64,000 nt of DNA, taken from contig NW_014040560.1 of assembly GCF_000143105.1 (NCBI RefSeq), positions 806,001-870,000 on the forward strand, given 5' to 3'. The notes below the pieces were generated by a model. The model was not told where the DNA came from and did not search any database. It saw nothing but the letters and a program-made list of their open reading frames with translations. A program made the translations under genes and the position numbers. The stretch comes from Grosmannia clavigera kw1407 (taxonomy: Eukaryota; Ascomycota; Sordariomycetes; Ophiostomatales; Ophiostomataceae). Below are positions 42,954 to 53,498 of this stretch, one piece after another; within the stretch, counting starts at the first letter, position 1; the number at the start of each line of letters is the position of its first letter.

Positions 42954-44669
42954 ATGTCTCTATTTACGGCACAGCTCCATCCCGGGCGAGCGCTTGGGTT
43001 TCTTGGTGAGAACCCCTATTGGCAAAGACGGCCGTGTGTTTGTATGTGTGGAGGGCTGACCGGCGCGGTGTTTCGCGTCTTTGCAGCACTGGGCGCCTCG
43101 CTCCATGACGTGCTGACGCGTCTCAAGGCGGAGCCGCAGCGATTTCCCAAGCTGGACCTGGCGTACTCGGCGACAAATCCGGTGAGCGAGCCGGTGGTGC
43201 TAGGACTGCCGGCCAACGGGATCCGACTGCGGTTTGACGGGCCAGAGCAGCGGCTACGACTGATCGAGATCCTCGACTTTGGCAAGAACCACATCGTCTT
43301 CAAGGAGCACAACAAGGACCGCGACCTGGTCAAGCCGGCGGGCGATCCGTCGGCGTCGACGGGCGGCCCGACCTTTCGACACATCTACTCACGCTTCCTG
43401 GGGCCGACATACGACGGCGAATACGTCCGAGGGGCGACGGACGGCGAGGGCACGTACGTGCTGTCATACCCGGGCGTGGCGTTTACGTTTCCGATGGCGG
43501 CGGCGGCCTACGCGCCCGACAAGGACGTGGTGTCGCTGCTGTCGACGCCGACGAGCCTGGCGGCCGTCTCGATGGCCGTCTTCAGCGGCGACTCGTGGGC
43601 CCAGGCGCGCGAGCACCTCTGGACCGAGGTGCTGCCGCCCATCAAGACGTTTGCTCCGCTGGCCAAGGGCAAGGACAAGGACGCGGCGCCCGACGAGATC
43701 TCGCTGGTGCGCGTGCACGGCGGCGGGCGACTGCAGCTCTTCCGGCGCTGGGCGACGACGGCGAGCAGCGCGTTCGGCATCGCCCTAGGCGAGACCACAC
43801 CGCAGGAGCTGGTGGCCGAGCTAGGGCCACCCGACGCCATCTACCGCAAGAGCGACCAGCGGATGTACATCCACAAGATCCGCACGGCCAGCAGCAGCCG
43901 GACGCGTGGTGGTGTGGGTGGCGGCCTCGCTGGTGGCCATGTTGGCAGCCATGGCGGCAGAGCTGGGACCGACGACCACCTGACGGACACGGACCAGTCG
44001 TCGGTGCCGGCAGCATCGGACGAGGACGACGAGGACGAGGACGACGAGGCGATCGAGGACGAGTTTGTCGGCAACGTGTCGGGCGAGTGCTTCTTCAATT
44101 ACTTCTACCTCGGCTTTGACGTGCTGGTGTCGACGCCGGGACCATCGTCACGGATGCCGCCATCGCAGGCAGCGGCATCAGGGGCAGGAGACACGGGCAC
44201 GGAGTGGACAGATGCGAGCAATGGCGAGGGACAGCGGCCGCTGAGAACGGCCATGGCCGACCGGCTGGTGGCGACCAAGATGGTGCTCCACGGCAACGTG
44301 CCAGGGTCGTACCCGTTCAACCGACACCGGCGCTGTCGGTGGGAGATTGCGTACATTGAGGCGCGGGCACGGGCAGACTCGGAGACGCCGTTTCCGCAGA
44401 TGGAGGCAGCGCTACACGAGGAGTGGAAGACGATCTACGGGTCGGACGAGGAGGCGCGGCAGCGGGAACGCGGCATGGTGTTGAACCGGGGCTGGGGCGA
44501 CAGTCCGGGCAGCAGCATCGAGCTTCTGGGCGGCTGGGAGGGCCACAGTGGAGGGGCAATGCGCGGCGTCAAGAGCGCGGAAGACTCGACGACGACGCTG
44601 TATGGCTTTCCAGGGCTGGTATTTGAGGTGCTTCGGAACGGGTTTGTGGGAGCGCTGACGGTATTTTAG
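42954..44669 (+). CDS. PHAF1 / UPF0183 family protein
   Basis: Exons 42954-43005 and 43087-44669 over an 81-bp intron (GTGAGA...CAG) give 544 aa. The N-terminus, with LHPGRALGFLG followed by ALGASLHDVLTRLKA, and the blocks LDLAYS, PVVLGLPANGIRLRFDGPEQRLRLIEI, FRHIYSRFLGPTYDGEY, YVLSYPGVAFTFP and GETTPQELVAELGPPDAIYRKSDQRMYIH match the UPF0183/PHAF1 family. Human PHAF1 (C16orf70) binds forming autophagosomes with BCAS3; the role in fungi is not settled. An acidic insertion at about 300-325 breaks the conserved fold, and the C-terminus carries the conserved ECFFNYFYLGFDVLVS and GNVPGSYPFNRHRRCRWEI blocks. No signal peptide is present; the protein is probably cytosolic or peripheral. Confidence 0.88.
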   Translation: MSLFTAQLHPGRALGFLGENPYWQRRPCVCMCGGLTGAVFRVFAALGASLHDVLTRLKAEPQRFPKLDLAYSATNPVSEPVVLGLPANGIRLRFDGPEQRLRLIEILDFGKNHIVFKEHNKDRDLVKPAGDPSASTGGPTFRHIYSRFLGPTYDGEYVRGATDGEGTYVLSYPGVAFTFPMAAAAYAPDKDVVSLLSTPTSLAAVSMAVFSGDSWAQAREHLWTEVLPPIKTFAPLAKGKDKDAAPDEISLVRVHGGGRLQLFRRWATTASSAFGIALGETTPQELVAELGPPDAIYRKSDQRMYIHKIRTASSSRTRGGVGGGLAGGHVGSHGGRAGTDDHLTDTDQSSVPAASDEDDEDEDDEAIEDEFVGNVSGECFFNYFYLGFDVLVSTPGPSSRMPPSQAAASGAGDTGTEWTDASNGEGQRPLRTAMADRLVATKMVLHGNVPGSYPFNRHRRCRWEIAYIEARARADSETPFPQMEAALHEEWKTIYGSDEEARQRERGMVLNRGWGDSPGSSIELLGGWEGHSGGAMRGVKSAEDSTTTLYGFPGLVFEVLRNGFVGALTVF

Positions 44670-44798
44670 GGATGAGGTGTTGGGTGTATGGGAGGTGAGA
44701 TGTATTGGTGAAATGGGAAGGGTGTGCCTGGACGAAATAAAGGTAGACGGAAGATTACATGCATCGGAGCGAGGCGTTTGGCAGATAGAACCTATCCA

Positions 44799-44807
44799 TA
44801 CGGAGTA
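44799..44807 (+). repeat. TACGGAGTA motif copy 8
   Basis: Exact 9-mer followed by ATACCCGTACTG, similar to the sequence downstream of copy 1. Confidence 0.6.
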
Positions 44808-45138
44808 ATACCCGTACTGCAATCTCGCTTGTCAGCACGTGTAGAGCCGCCTGCACAACAGGCTCCAGGCCTCTGGCCAGGCAGGCCCCGCAGTTCCGTA
44901 CTTATGTACAGCGGGCCCCATCCTCTGCTAGTGCCGCTGGGCCTTGCACCTGCAGGCGGCCTCACCGCAAAGGGCCCCTGGTGGATCTGGGCCTGTCCGA
45001 TCGCCCAGACGTCCCCGTTTCCCTGCTTCCTATTACCAGGATAGCCAATTTGCGATACGTCCACAGCAACCCCATTTCGCTCTCGGTCCGGGCCCATCTT
45101 GGGACAAGAGGACACAGCTTCGTGCCCCATTCTACGAG

Positions 45139-45154
45139 TACGGAGTACGGAGTA
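45139..45154 (+). repeat. TACGGAGTA motif copies 9 and 10, overlapping tandem
   Basis: TACGGAGTACGGAGTA: two direct copies sharing two bases, about 250 bp upstream of the proposed start of the polyN gene. Confidence 0.75.
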
Positions 45155-45401
45155 CGCAGGCCTCATCGCGTCTGCCTGCAGCTCGTCCTCGCCATCGTCA
45201 AAGGCCGAATACGGCAGAAGAGACAGCCTACACCAGAACGAGGTCCAGCCCACCAGCCCTGCAACCTTTCCCTGCATCGCCGCTGCGTCTCCTCGACGAT
45301 GCCTCGCGTTCGATAACCGCTGGTCCTCTTGCTCTCGCTCCCGGGTCATGTCCTCGATCGTGCCTCTCTCGTTTCCCGCCTCATTCTCACCTGCGCTCCG
45401 C

Positions 45402-46283
45402 ATGGCCGACTCGTTCTCTGTCGAAGCTAGCCGTCGAGGCCCGGCCTCCCGGGGTCGGTCCGGCCTTGCGCGATCGGCCAGCAGCGGCACCAGCACCAGC
45501 TACCAGGCAGCGTCTTCTTCCACAACGCCACCGGCCACGGCCACCGGTACTCCGGCCAGCAACGACTCGCCCGGGCCCACGGCCAGCATCTCGACTGTCT
45601 CGACTGCATCGACTGCCCCTCACGATGGGCCATCGCCCCAGCGAAGCGGCACCCATCGCTCGTCCCATCACCGGCCGCACGCCCACCAGCGGCCTGGTGC
45701 CGGCGGCTTCTTGCTGCAGGGCCCTCTCGATGGCCCAGCAGCAAGAAGCCGTCGGGACAAGGCCGCCAACAGGACGGCCGACAGCATGGCATCACTGCCC
45801 AGCGCTGAGCATGCTGCCTCGCCCGATCTCGACGCGGCCCAGATCGTCAACATGGCCCTGAACCTCCGCGAATCCCGTCGGCTGCCGGCACGGCGATCCG
45901 TCTCCTCGTACCAGGTCCCCCCCCGGTTGGCTCCGCTGCCGGACAGCAGCGTTGGCGGCAGCCTTCGACACCAGCTGCAGCAGCAGCGCCGCGTATCGCG
46001 CAATCTGTCACCGCGGCCGGACCGCGATTCAATCCCGGCTATCTCTGTCTCGGCCTCGGCCGAGAACCAGACCCCCTTTGACACCTTCCAGGAGACTTCG
46101 TATCGATACCATCCCTCTCAGTCGACGCTGGCTCGGGCACAAAAGGCCCGCAACCATCTCGAACTCCTGGCCCAGCACCGACGGCTGCTGGCACTCCTCC
46201 CACCACTGACACCACCTCCACCGGCCTCGTCGGGTCAAGGCAGCAGCGGCAGCAATACCAATAACACCAACAACACCAACAGC

Positions 46284-46356
<73 letters not shown>

Positions 46357-49115
46357 GCAACAGCAACAATAACAGCAACAGCAACAATAACAATTACCGA
46401 CCATACAATCCACTGCAGTACATCCGCAACCGCAAGGTCCGGGCGCGGGAACGCAAGGCCATCAACGGTCAGGCCCAGGGCTTCGGCTACGTGCTCAAGA
46501 CGACGCAGTGGGTCGACGAAGTCGAGCGACAGGCAGGTCGAGCGGCTGACGAGGGACGCTCGCCTGACGGCGGCATGTTGCTGCCCCCGTTTGCTAGCGC
46601 CGACGAGGCTGCTCAGCACAGCTCGTCCGGACCGGCATCGCGCATGAACACGGCAGCCGGCACGCGGGCCAAGCCCAAGCGGCCACCGGTCGACTGGATC
46701 ATCGACCCGGCAGACATGATTGCAGACGTGTACTGGCTAGAGCAGGACGACAACAAGCGTCTGGTCGAAGACCGGCACTGGCACCGCGTCTTCCCGCAGG
46801 ACGACGACACGTACAGGCCGCTGTCGGGTCGCACAGACGAGTCGAGCCTCGGAGTAGACCTGCCGGAAAAGATGGACCTGGCCCTCGACGAGGCCGACAT
46901 GCACGGCGGACCACCGGGAGCGAAACCGGGGGTGCCGTTGTTGCCGTCGCCTTCACACGAGCCAGAGGTCGGATCGGCACGCGAGCGAGCACGGCAGAAG
47001 CTGCGCGAGCTCAAGGGGCTGCACCAGCGCCACAACAACTCGGTGCACGGCGACCTGTTCCTGGCCCAGCACGGCAGCTCGTTTACGGAATCGTCAGACT
47101 CGGAGAGTGATCGACGCAGACAGGCCAACCGGCTGCGGTCCGACACGGTCACGGCTACGGGGGCTGAGATGCTGCGGCGCCAGATGGTCGACCGACTGGC
47201 ACAGGAGCAGCGCGAGCGAGACGAGGGATCGAGCTCACTCTCGCCGCTGCCCAGCCACAGCAGACGGGCATCGGAGGTCGACATGGCCGCGGCGACAGGG
47301 CGGGCGAGCCTGGAGGTACCAGGTGGCGGGCGGCCACTGTTGGTCGACTACGACTCGTCGCAACCAGCATCGCCAGAGATGCGGCCCATCTCACGAGAAG
47401 GACTGGGCTTTGTACCGGCACTGGGCGGCGATCTGTCGCCGGTACCAAGCCGCACGGCCTCGCCACCACGTCACCGGTTCAGCAAGGTTCGAAGCATGTT
47501 CCGAGACCACAGCCGGGAGCATGGCGGAGGAATGGAGGAGACAGTGCGGGAGGAAGAGAGCGAGACGACGATGCTGGGGCCTAACGACGCGGCGGGCGAG
47601 ACGTCAGAGACGCCACTGGCCGATCTGACACCGACGACGACAGCGGAAGCGGTGCCGACGATCGAGCTGAGTCCGACAGGGCTACGGGCGTTTCTGCGAG
47701 GCGGTCCTCGGATCGATGCGGTGATCCGGAACGGCATGTCCAAGATGAGCGGCATGCTGTGGCGGCGTGAAGCAGCCGACACGACAGCCGAAGGACTGTC
47801 GTCGTGCACATCGTCATCGGACGAGGAGAGCGACGCCGAGGCCGAGGCGCTGTCGCGAGGCCGGTCACGAAGCAAGGCCGGTAGCCGGCTGCTATCACGG
47901 TCACCATCGCAAGCAGGCATGGGAGCAGACGGAGCGGGTGCCGAGAAGGAGAAGCCGGGGACGAAACACTACCTCGACATCATGCCGCGATTTGCGCGGA
48001 GCGAGAGCAGCACGAGCATCGCAGGCGGAGGCGACCAGGGACATCAGCTGCTGCAGGTGCCCAGCGCTTCGACGGCCGATGCGATCTCGCGGCCGGCCAG
48101 TCAGCAGTCGGCGCGCTTTGAGCGGCTCAAACCACCACGGATCGACATCCAGGCGGCATCGCCATCGGACAGCGTGGCTGACCAGCTGCAGCTGCTGGGG
48201 ATGGACGAGCAGCAGGGCTGGCACGAGTCGGACCAGTCGGAGAGCGAGTCGCGGTCACGGCCAGATGGTGGTGTGGGTGTGGGTGAATGGTCGGAGACGC
48301 AGACACGGCAGCGGGCGGTGTCGTCCAGCGGGCGCTCGCCACTCTGTCGGCGGGAGCTGGCACGGGTGCGGGCCTCGCTGCTGAGCTCAGCCGTGGTGGC
48401 CAACGAGCTGTCGCGGCGGGCGAAGCAGCGACGGGTCCTGACCGAAGATGGATGCGCGGTGAAGACGATGGAGGGGAGTCAGCAGGCAGATGAGGCGATT
48501 AGTCAGCAGACGAAAGACGAGGACGAAAGCAGCAGCAGCAGCAGGCAGCCGAAAACGCCCTCGAGCATCGTGGTCGCGCGAGGCAGCGACGGGACCGTGC
48601 TGACATGGGCGGACGTGGCGGCGTTTGGATGTTCGGAGGCGGCAGCGACAGAGCTGGCGCGACGGCCGGTGGCGCCGATGGAGCTGTACCCGCTGGCGGC
48701 GCAGGTGATGGGAGCGGCCGTGCAGCGAAGCGGACAGGCGTGGCAGGAGACAGCTGAAGTGTTTGGAGGGACGCGAGCAGAGGCGCTGCGACGACGGGCG
48801 GACGAGCTGCGGACGCGGGTAGCGATCGGGCTGTCGGGGCTGGCGTCGCAGGCAGCCGACGAGGCGGACGAGGTCAGCCGCGAGCTCGCCGACGTCCGAC
48901 GTCTGCAGGTCAAGCGGCTCGACGACGCCATCGATGCGATGCTGCGGCGACGGCGGCGACGGTTCCGATGGGTTCGGCGGGCCGGCTGGCTGACGGTCGA
49001 GTGGGTCCTCGTCGGCTTCATGTGGTACGTCTGGTTCGTCGTCATGCTGGCACGGGTCGTGCTGGGGGCGTTCCGGGGGGTCGCCGTCGGGATCCGATGG
49101 CTGTTGTGGTTGTAG
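45402..49115 (+). CDS. uncharacterised large protein with polyN tract and C-terminal membrane anchor
   Basis: One exon, 1237 aa from ATG 45402; an in-frame ATG at 45348 is an alternative. The N-terminus is Ser/Pro/Arg-rich disorder. A (AAC)24 run codes 24 Asn at about 295-318, within a longer N/S-rich stretch. A folded module follows: YIRNRKVRARERKAINGQ, VLKTTQWVDEVERQ, and then VDWIIDPADMIADVYWLEQD with DNKRLVEDRHWHRVFP (about 340-470). The middle is acidic and Ser-rich. Near residues 1070-1190 are helices with GLSGLASQAADEADEV and RRLQ repeats. The C-terminus carries one strong membrane segment (LTVEWVLVGFMWYVWFVVMLARVVLGAF, given in two parts), ending VGIRWLLWL. I believe the module is conserved among ascomycetes but cannot name it. 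A tail-anchored or contact-site protein is a possibility, not a finding. Confidence 0.78.
46284..46355 (+). repeat. (AAC)24 polyasparagine tract
   Basis: Twenty-four uninterrupted AAC codons in frame in the large polyN protein, with mixed AAC/AGC/AAT codons on both sides. Confidence 0.95.
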
Positions 49116-49508
49116 GGTGAAGAGGGGTGAAGGAGTGGAGGGATGAAGTGGTGAAGGGAAGAGTTGAAGAGGTGGAGGGATGATGGTGAAGTGAAGAGGT
49201 GAGGAGCAACAAGATGACAGGTCAGGCAAGATGACCACAAGTCAATCGCCCCAGCCATACCATTTCCTTTGTCGCATAGCATGGCGTTCCTTTCAGCAAC
49301 AGAACAACAGGAATACCCAGTGGCTATTGAGTCGGTAATTAATCTATGATACATGCATTATGTAAGCCGACAACGCGTCGGGAAAGAGCGAAGAAGACAC
49401 GACAAAAGAAAGGAAGCAGTAGCGAGCGGAGCACAGGAGTCAAAAAGAGTCAAGAAAAAAAGAAGAAAAAGACAGAGTATACACCGATCCATCGGACAAG
49501 TCACCAGC
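49116..49508. other. purine-rich gap between convergent polyN and SAC1 genes
   Basis: From 49118 to about 49205 the + strand is a degenerate purine-rich repeat with units like GGTGAAG, GGATGAAG and GAGGTG. No gene or RNA seen. Confidence 0.55.
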
Positions 49509-51738
49509 CTATTCGATCCGCTTCTTCCCCTCCTCGGCGCTCGAGTAGCGCGCCGTGCTGAGGCCGCGCTCGTGCCGGGTGACAAGCGCGCCCAGAAGCT
49601 TGTCCTTGCGGGCCTTGTTCATGGCTTCGCGGTAGTCCTCGACCGACGACGGCCGGGGGATCAGTTTGGGCCAGTTGACCTGGGGGCCATTAGCGACAGA
49701 CGAAGACGACACCATGGACAAGACGACACCACCAAACTCACATAGAGCTCGCCCGTCCGGAGCATAAAATGGCCGCTGTAGGCAGCCACGACGCCCCAGA
49801 AGAGCAGGAAGAGCCGCAGCGGCAGCACGGCCGAGTCGGGCATCCGGCGGGTAAAGAGGCCGACGAGCAGGAAGAAGACGCTAAAGGCAAAGACGTACGG
49901 CACCGCCTGGATGAGCACGGGGCGGCGGTCGGCAAAGACGAGCGACGGTCCGACAGCGGCCTCACCAGGCAGGTAGCTGCCGAGAAAGAGGTCAAAAGCA
50001 TCCTGGCGCGGACCGTCGAAAAAGTTGTTGAGGCAGTAGCGCGTCACGGCGATCTGGCCGTCGCGCAGGGCGCCGCGCTTGGTGCGTCGGCCAAGCCGCG
50101 TCATGTCCGTCTTCATGGCACCGGTGCCGGCATAGCTGGCCGCCACCAGGTCGGCGTTGTCGGACCAGAGATTCCGGAAGAGCAGCTCAAACTCGGGATC
50201 CTGCGCCTGCAGCGTCGACGACGAGCCCACGCCCGCGTTCTTGTCGCTCCGCCGCGGCATCAGCCCGACGTCGGCAAACATGCGCTCCAGCGTCCAGCGC
50301 GCCAGCATCGTCTGCACCACGTTGGTCCGGTCCAGACAGTCCATGCAGTTCGTCCGCACCATCGACGTCTGCAGGCTGCGCACCTCCAGCCGTGCCGATG
50401 CCGGCATGTCGGCCGCCCGGAAGTACTGCTGCGCCACCAGCGCCTCCTGCATCCGGTCCAGCAGCAAGGCTGCCCGCTCCAGCCGCATGCCCTTGGTCTC
50501 GGCGTGGAAGTCAAAGTAGATATAGTGCACGTGGGCCGCCACACTCTGCGCCGTGCCCGGCGTCGCTGCCATCCCGCGCACCAGCCGCTCGTACGCTTCC
50601 TTGACCCGCTGCTCCCGTCCCTTCTGGTTGACCAGGTTGACCAGGTAGTTGTCGCCGTACAGCCGCACCTGCTCGCCAAAGTGTGCCGTCGCTGCCGGCA
50701 CGGCCGCCTCGATTCCCCGCGCGTCGCTGCGTACCTCCAGCTTCGGCGTGTACTTGAGGTTGTTGATCTCACCCCAGAACGTCGGCACGCTGCCGCGCGT
50801 CTGCACGTACGACAGAATCTGCGTCTCGTCCGCCGTGCTGCCGCCGCCGCTGTTGCTGCCGCCACCGCTGCTGAACCCGCCCATGCTGCTGCCACCGCTG
50901 TCGTTGAGCACCACCACCAGCTCTGTCTCGTTGTAGTTGGCCACGTGGCCCTCCGCGTCCATGCCGCGCGAGAAGAACCGCGTCCCGCCCCGGAATCGTG
51001 ACCGTCGCGTCAGCAGGGCCAGCGTCAGTGGCCGTCCTCGGAACGTCGTCGGCTTGATTTCCAGCACGCCAAACACCACCGCCAGGATATACGGGTCTGC
51101 CCCTGCCTGCGGCCCCGGCTGGCCTCGTGCACCCTTGCGCCGGAAGTCGATCAGGTCCGACTGCACAAACCGGTTCCAGAAAAATCGGTCGTCTGCTCGC
51201 ATCCACAGCGGCAGTTCTTGTCCGCCCGCCGTCATCGCTGCTGCGTCCTGCTGTGCCGCCTGCCGCTGGAAGCTGTTCGTCAGGTCCAGCGTGTACGAAT
51301 AGTGCATCCGCCCCGACCGGAGAAACCCGCGCAGCAGCGACAGGAACCGGTCCTCGTCCGGGTCCCGCACCTGCCGCTCGTGTACCGGCAGAAAGTCCAC
51401 CGCCGCAATCCGGTGTACCATGTGGCCCTTGAGCCGGCCCACCGGTTCGTCCTTGGTAATCACAATCACATATTTGTCTGCCACAGTCAGTCAACGACCA
51501 GCAGGGAGAAACTCCTTCTCCCCCACTCACCGAGCCGCAGCTGGATCATGCCCAGAATGCCCTTGATGCTAAAGATGCGGGACGCTCGCTTGCCCGAGAG
51601 TAGCGCCGCGTCATCCAGCCGCACCTCGCCCGTCGGCCGGTCGATCGTCAGTGCCAACGCGTCCGGCGACGACGGCGACTTGAAAATGTACGAGTCCGCC
51701 GACACTTGCACGTTGATGTCCCGAAAAGGAAACGCCAT
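49509..51738 (-). CDS. SAC1: ER/Golgi phosphoinositide 4-phosphatase Sac1
   Basis: Exons 51738-51531, 51477-49742 and 49679-49509, with introns of 53 bp (GTGAGT, branch CTGAC) and 62 bp, give 704 aa. The first join forms RLDKYVIVITKDEPVGRL and the second GELYVNWPKLIPRPSS, both matching Sac1. The SAC domain covers about 60-530, with the catalytic CX5R motif CMDCLDRT (C447, R453). Two membrane segments near the C-terminus (VPYVFAFSVFFLLVGLF and LPLRLFLLFWGVVAAYSG) anchor it in the ER or Golgi membrane, followed by a short cytosolic tail with Lys/Arg. It removes the 4-phosphate from PI4P and drives PI4P exchange at ER contacts. A Gly/Ser-rich loop (about 250-275) is inserted in the SAC domain. 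Divergent from Rab5. Confidence 0.96.
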
Positions 51739-52643
51739 GATGCCAGAGGGTGGGGGGGGCTTTCGAGCTAAGAGCAACCAAACACTGTTCTCTTTGCTTT
51801 CGCTGTCGGCGGCGCGTCGTGCTCGATGGCCGCTTGCCACAAAACAAACGGGCCAAGGCGATTCGTCTCTCCGCTTCCTCCGTCCGTAGCGCTGTTCTCG
51901 GCCTTTTTCTTTGTCGAGAAATGAAGATCGGGCGAGCCAGAGAATCTTCCTGTCTTCGTCGTGTTTTTTGTTGGGCAAAGAGGGAAGGGAGCTACCACAT
52001 CCGACCACAGTGTCGTCACTAAGCCGCTAAATACTGCCTCCCTATTGGCCCCTGACTCCACCACTACCGACCTTGGAAATTTGGTCACGTGACTGGGCTG
52101 ACTCAGTGTCCGCCCTCTTGTTCCTTCCCGAGCCCAGACCAAGATAACGCACGGGGCTGCCAGAAAGTCCGCTGTAAAGCTGCCGCTGGCGCCACTCATC
52201 ACGCCCCCAGCCCCTGCTGCTTGCCCGCTGCCGTTTCCGTTTCTTCACCAGGCATCCACGAATTTCAACTTCTCAACTCGCCCCCCAACACAACGGCTTC
52301 GCTGCAACATCGCCTCCTGCTCTTCCCCCGACCGACCGAGTTTGCAACGATTCCTGGCACCGGCAGCACTGCGGCTATCGTAACTCGATCTCGCCTACCT
52401 GCACACTCCCTTCCTATCTGTCCCGGCCTACCCTCCTCGCATCGGCCGTCTTTGTCGTCTTGTCCGTCACTCGTGGGCGCATCCGATCATCGACCTCTTC
52501 CCTGCCCCCCCGCCCGCAATTGTCTCTGAACAGGCCCCGGACCATCGTCTGACCCGTCTAGCCGAATCCGTCCTCGGCTTTCCGTCCTTTCACGCTCTCA
52601 ACACGCCAATTTACAACATCTCCCATACCCGCCCGCAGCTAGA
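51739..52643. promoter_or_regulatory. divergent SAC1 / Rab5 promoter region
   Basis: This 905-bp gap holds a compact motif group: a CCAAT box as ATTGG at 52044-52048, a 10-bp palindrome GTCACGTGAC at 52084-52093 with an E-box CACGTG core, and TGACTCA at 52099-52105, the Gcn4/AP-1 consensus. The downstream half is pyrimidine-rich leader. Motifs are seen; function is inferred. Confidence 0.5.
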
Positions 52644-53498
52644 ATGGCAGCTCGAGGTCCTGCCGGTGCGCGCGGCCTGAGCAACCGGTTTGCCCAGTTC
52701 AAGCTGGTCCTGCTGGGTATGTCTGCTCGCGGCCGTCGTTGTCTTGTCTCTTGTCTCGCCCGATGCTCGATGCTAACAGGTCTGCAGGTGAATCTGCAGT
52801 TGGAAAGGTGTGACCTGCCATCCCTCTCGTCTTCGCACCAGCCCCAGCTAATTAGCCCCCTGCAGAGCTCCATTGTCCTCCGCTTCGTCAAGGACCAGTT
52901 CGACTCGTACCGGGAATCCACCATCGGCGCCGCCTTCCTGACCCAGACCATTTCGCTCGACGAGACCACGACGGTCAAGTTTGAGATCTGGGATACGGCC
53001 GGCCAGGAGCGGTACAAGTCTCTGGCACCCATGTACTACCGAAATGCAAACTGCGCCGTCGTTGTGTACGACATTACACAAGCCGTAAGCATTTCTTTCT
53101 TTTAGGTCTCCCCCCGCAGTCTCTACTCTCTCCCCTGCTCACACGCCCAGTCCTCCCTCGACAAGGCCAAGGCCTGGGTCAAGGAGCTCCAGCGCCAGGC
53201 CAACGAGAATATCATTATCGCGCTGGCCGGAAACAAGCTCGACCTGGTAACGGAGCAGCCGGACAAGCGGGCAATTCCCGAGGCTGAGGCTGAGGCCTAC
53301 GCAAAGGAGGCCGGCCTGCTCTTCTTTGAGACGTCAGCCAAGACGGCCGAGAATGTCACGGAGCTGTTCACGGCGATAGCAAAGAAGCTGCCGCTCGACC
53401 AGGCCGGTCCCGGACGTGCGCGGCCAGGCCAGCGACCGGGCGTCACCCTGGCCCCCGAGGGCGCCAACACGCAGTCTGCTGGTGCGTGTGCCTGCTAA
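52644..53498 (+). CDS. YPT5: Rab5-type small GTPase
   Basis: Four exons (52644-52716, 52788-52807, 52866-53084, 53151-53498), introns of 71, 58 and 66 bp, give 219 aa. Exon 2 is a 20-nt microexon coding most of the P-loop; the splice rebuilds LLGESAVGKSS. G-box motifs: P-loop about 24-32, switch I STIGAAFLTQT (Rab5-type), switch II DTAGQERYKSLAPMYYR, NKLD, and ETSAK. The YYRNANCAVVVYDIT segment and the C-terminal Cys-Ala-Cys for double geranylgeranylation are present. The sequence fits Rab5/Vps21/Ypt5, a regulator of early endosome fusion. Spacing and family length agree with the model. Divergent from SAC1. Confidence 0.97.

Larger units (their letters stand above)
44670..45401. promoter_or_regulatory. 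region between PHAF1 and the polyN gene
   Basis: Contains the PHAF1 3' UTR and the leader of the next gene on the same strand. Three TACGGAGTA copies occur (44799-44807, 45139-45147, 45146-45154). The downstream reading frame stays open back to 45099, so the leader may be longer or shorter than drawn. Confidence 0.45.

Noticed and set aside
7778..43086. Four stop-free introns of length multiple of three (UTP11, HMG intron 2, het-C intron 2, PHAF1)
   Set aside because: Of 23 introns joined, six have length divisible by three, which is not above the one-third expected by chance. No case for regulated retention.
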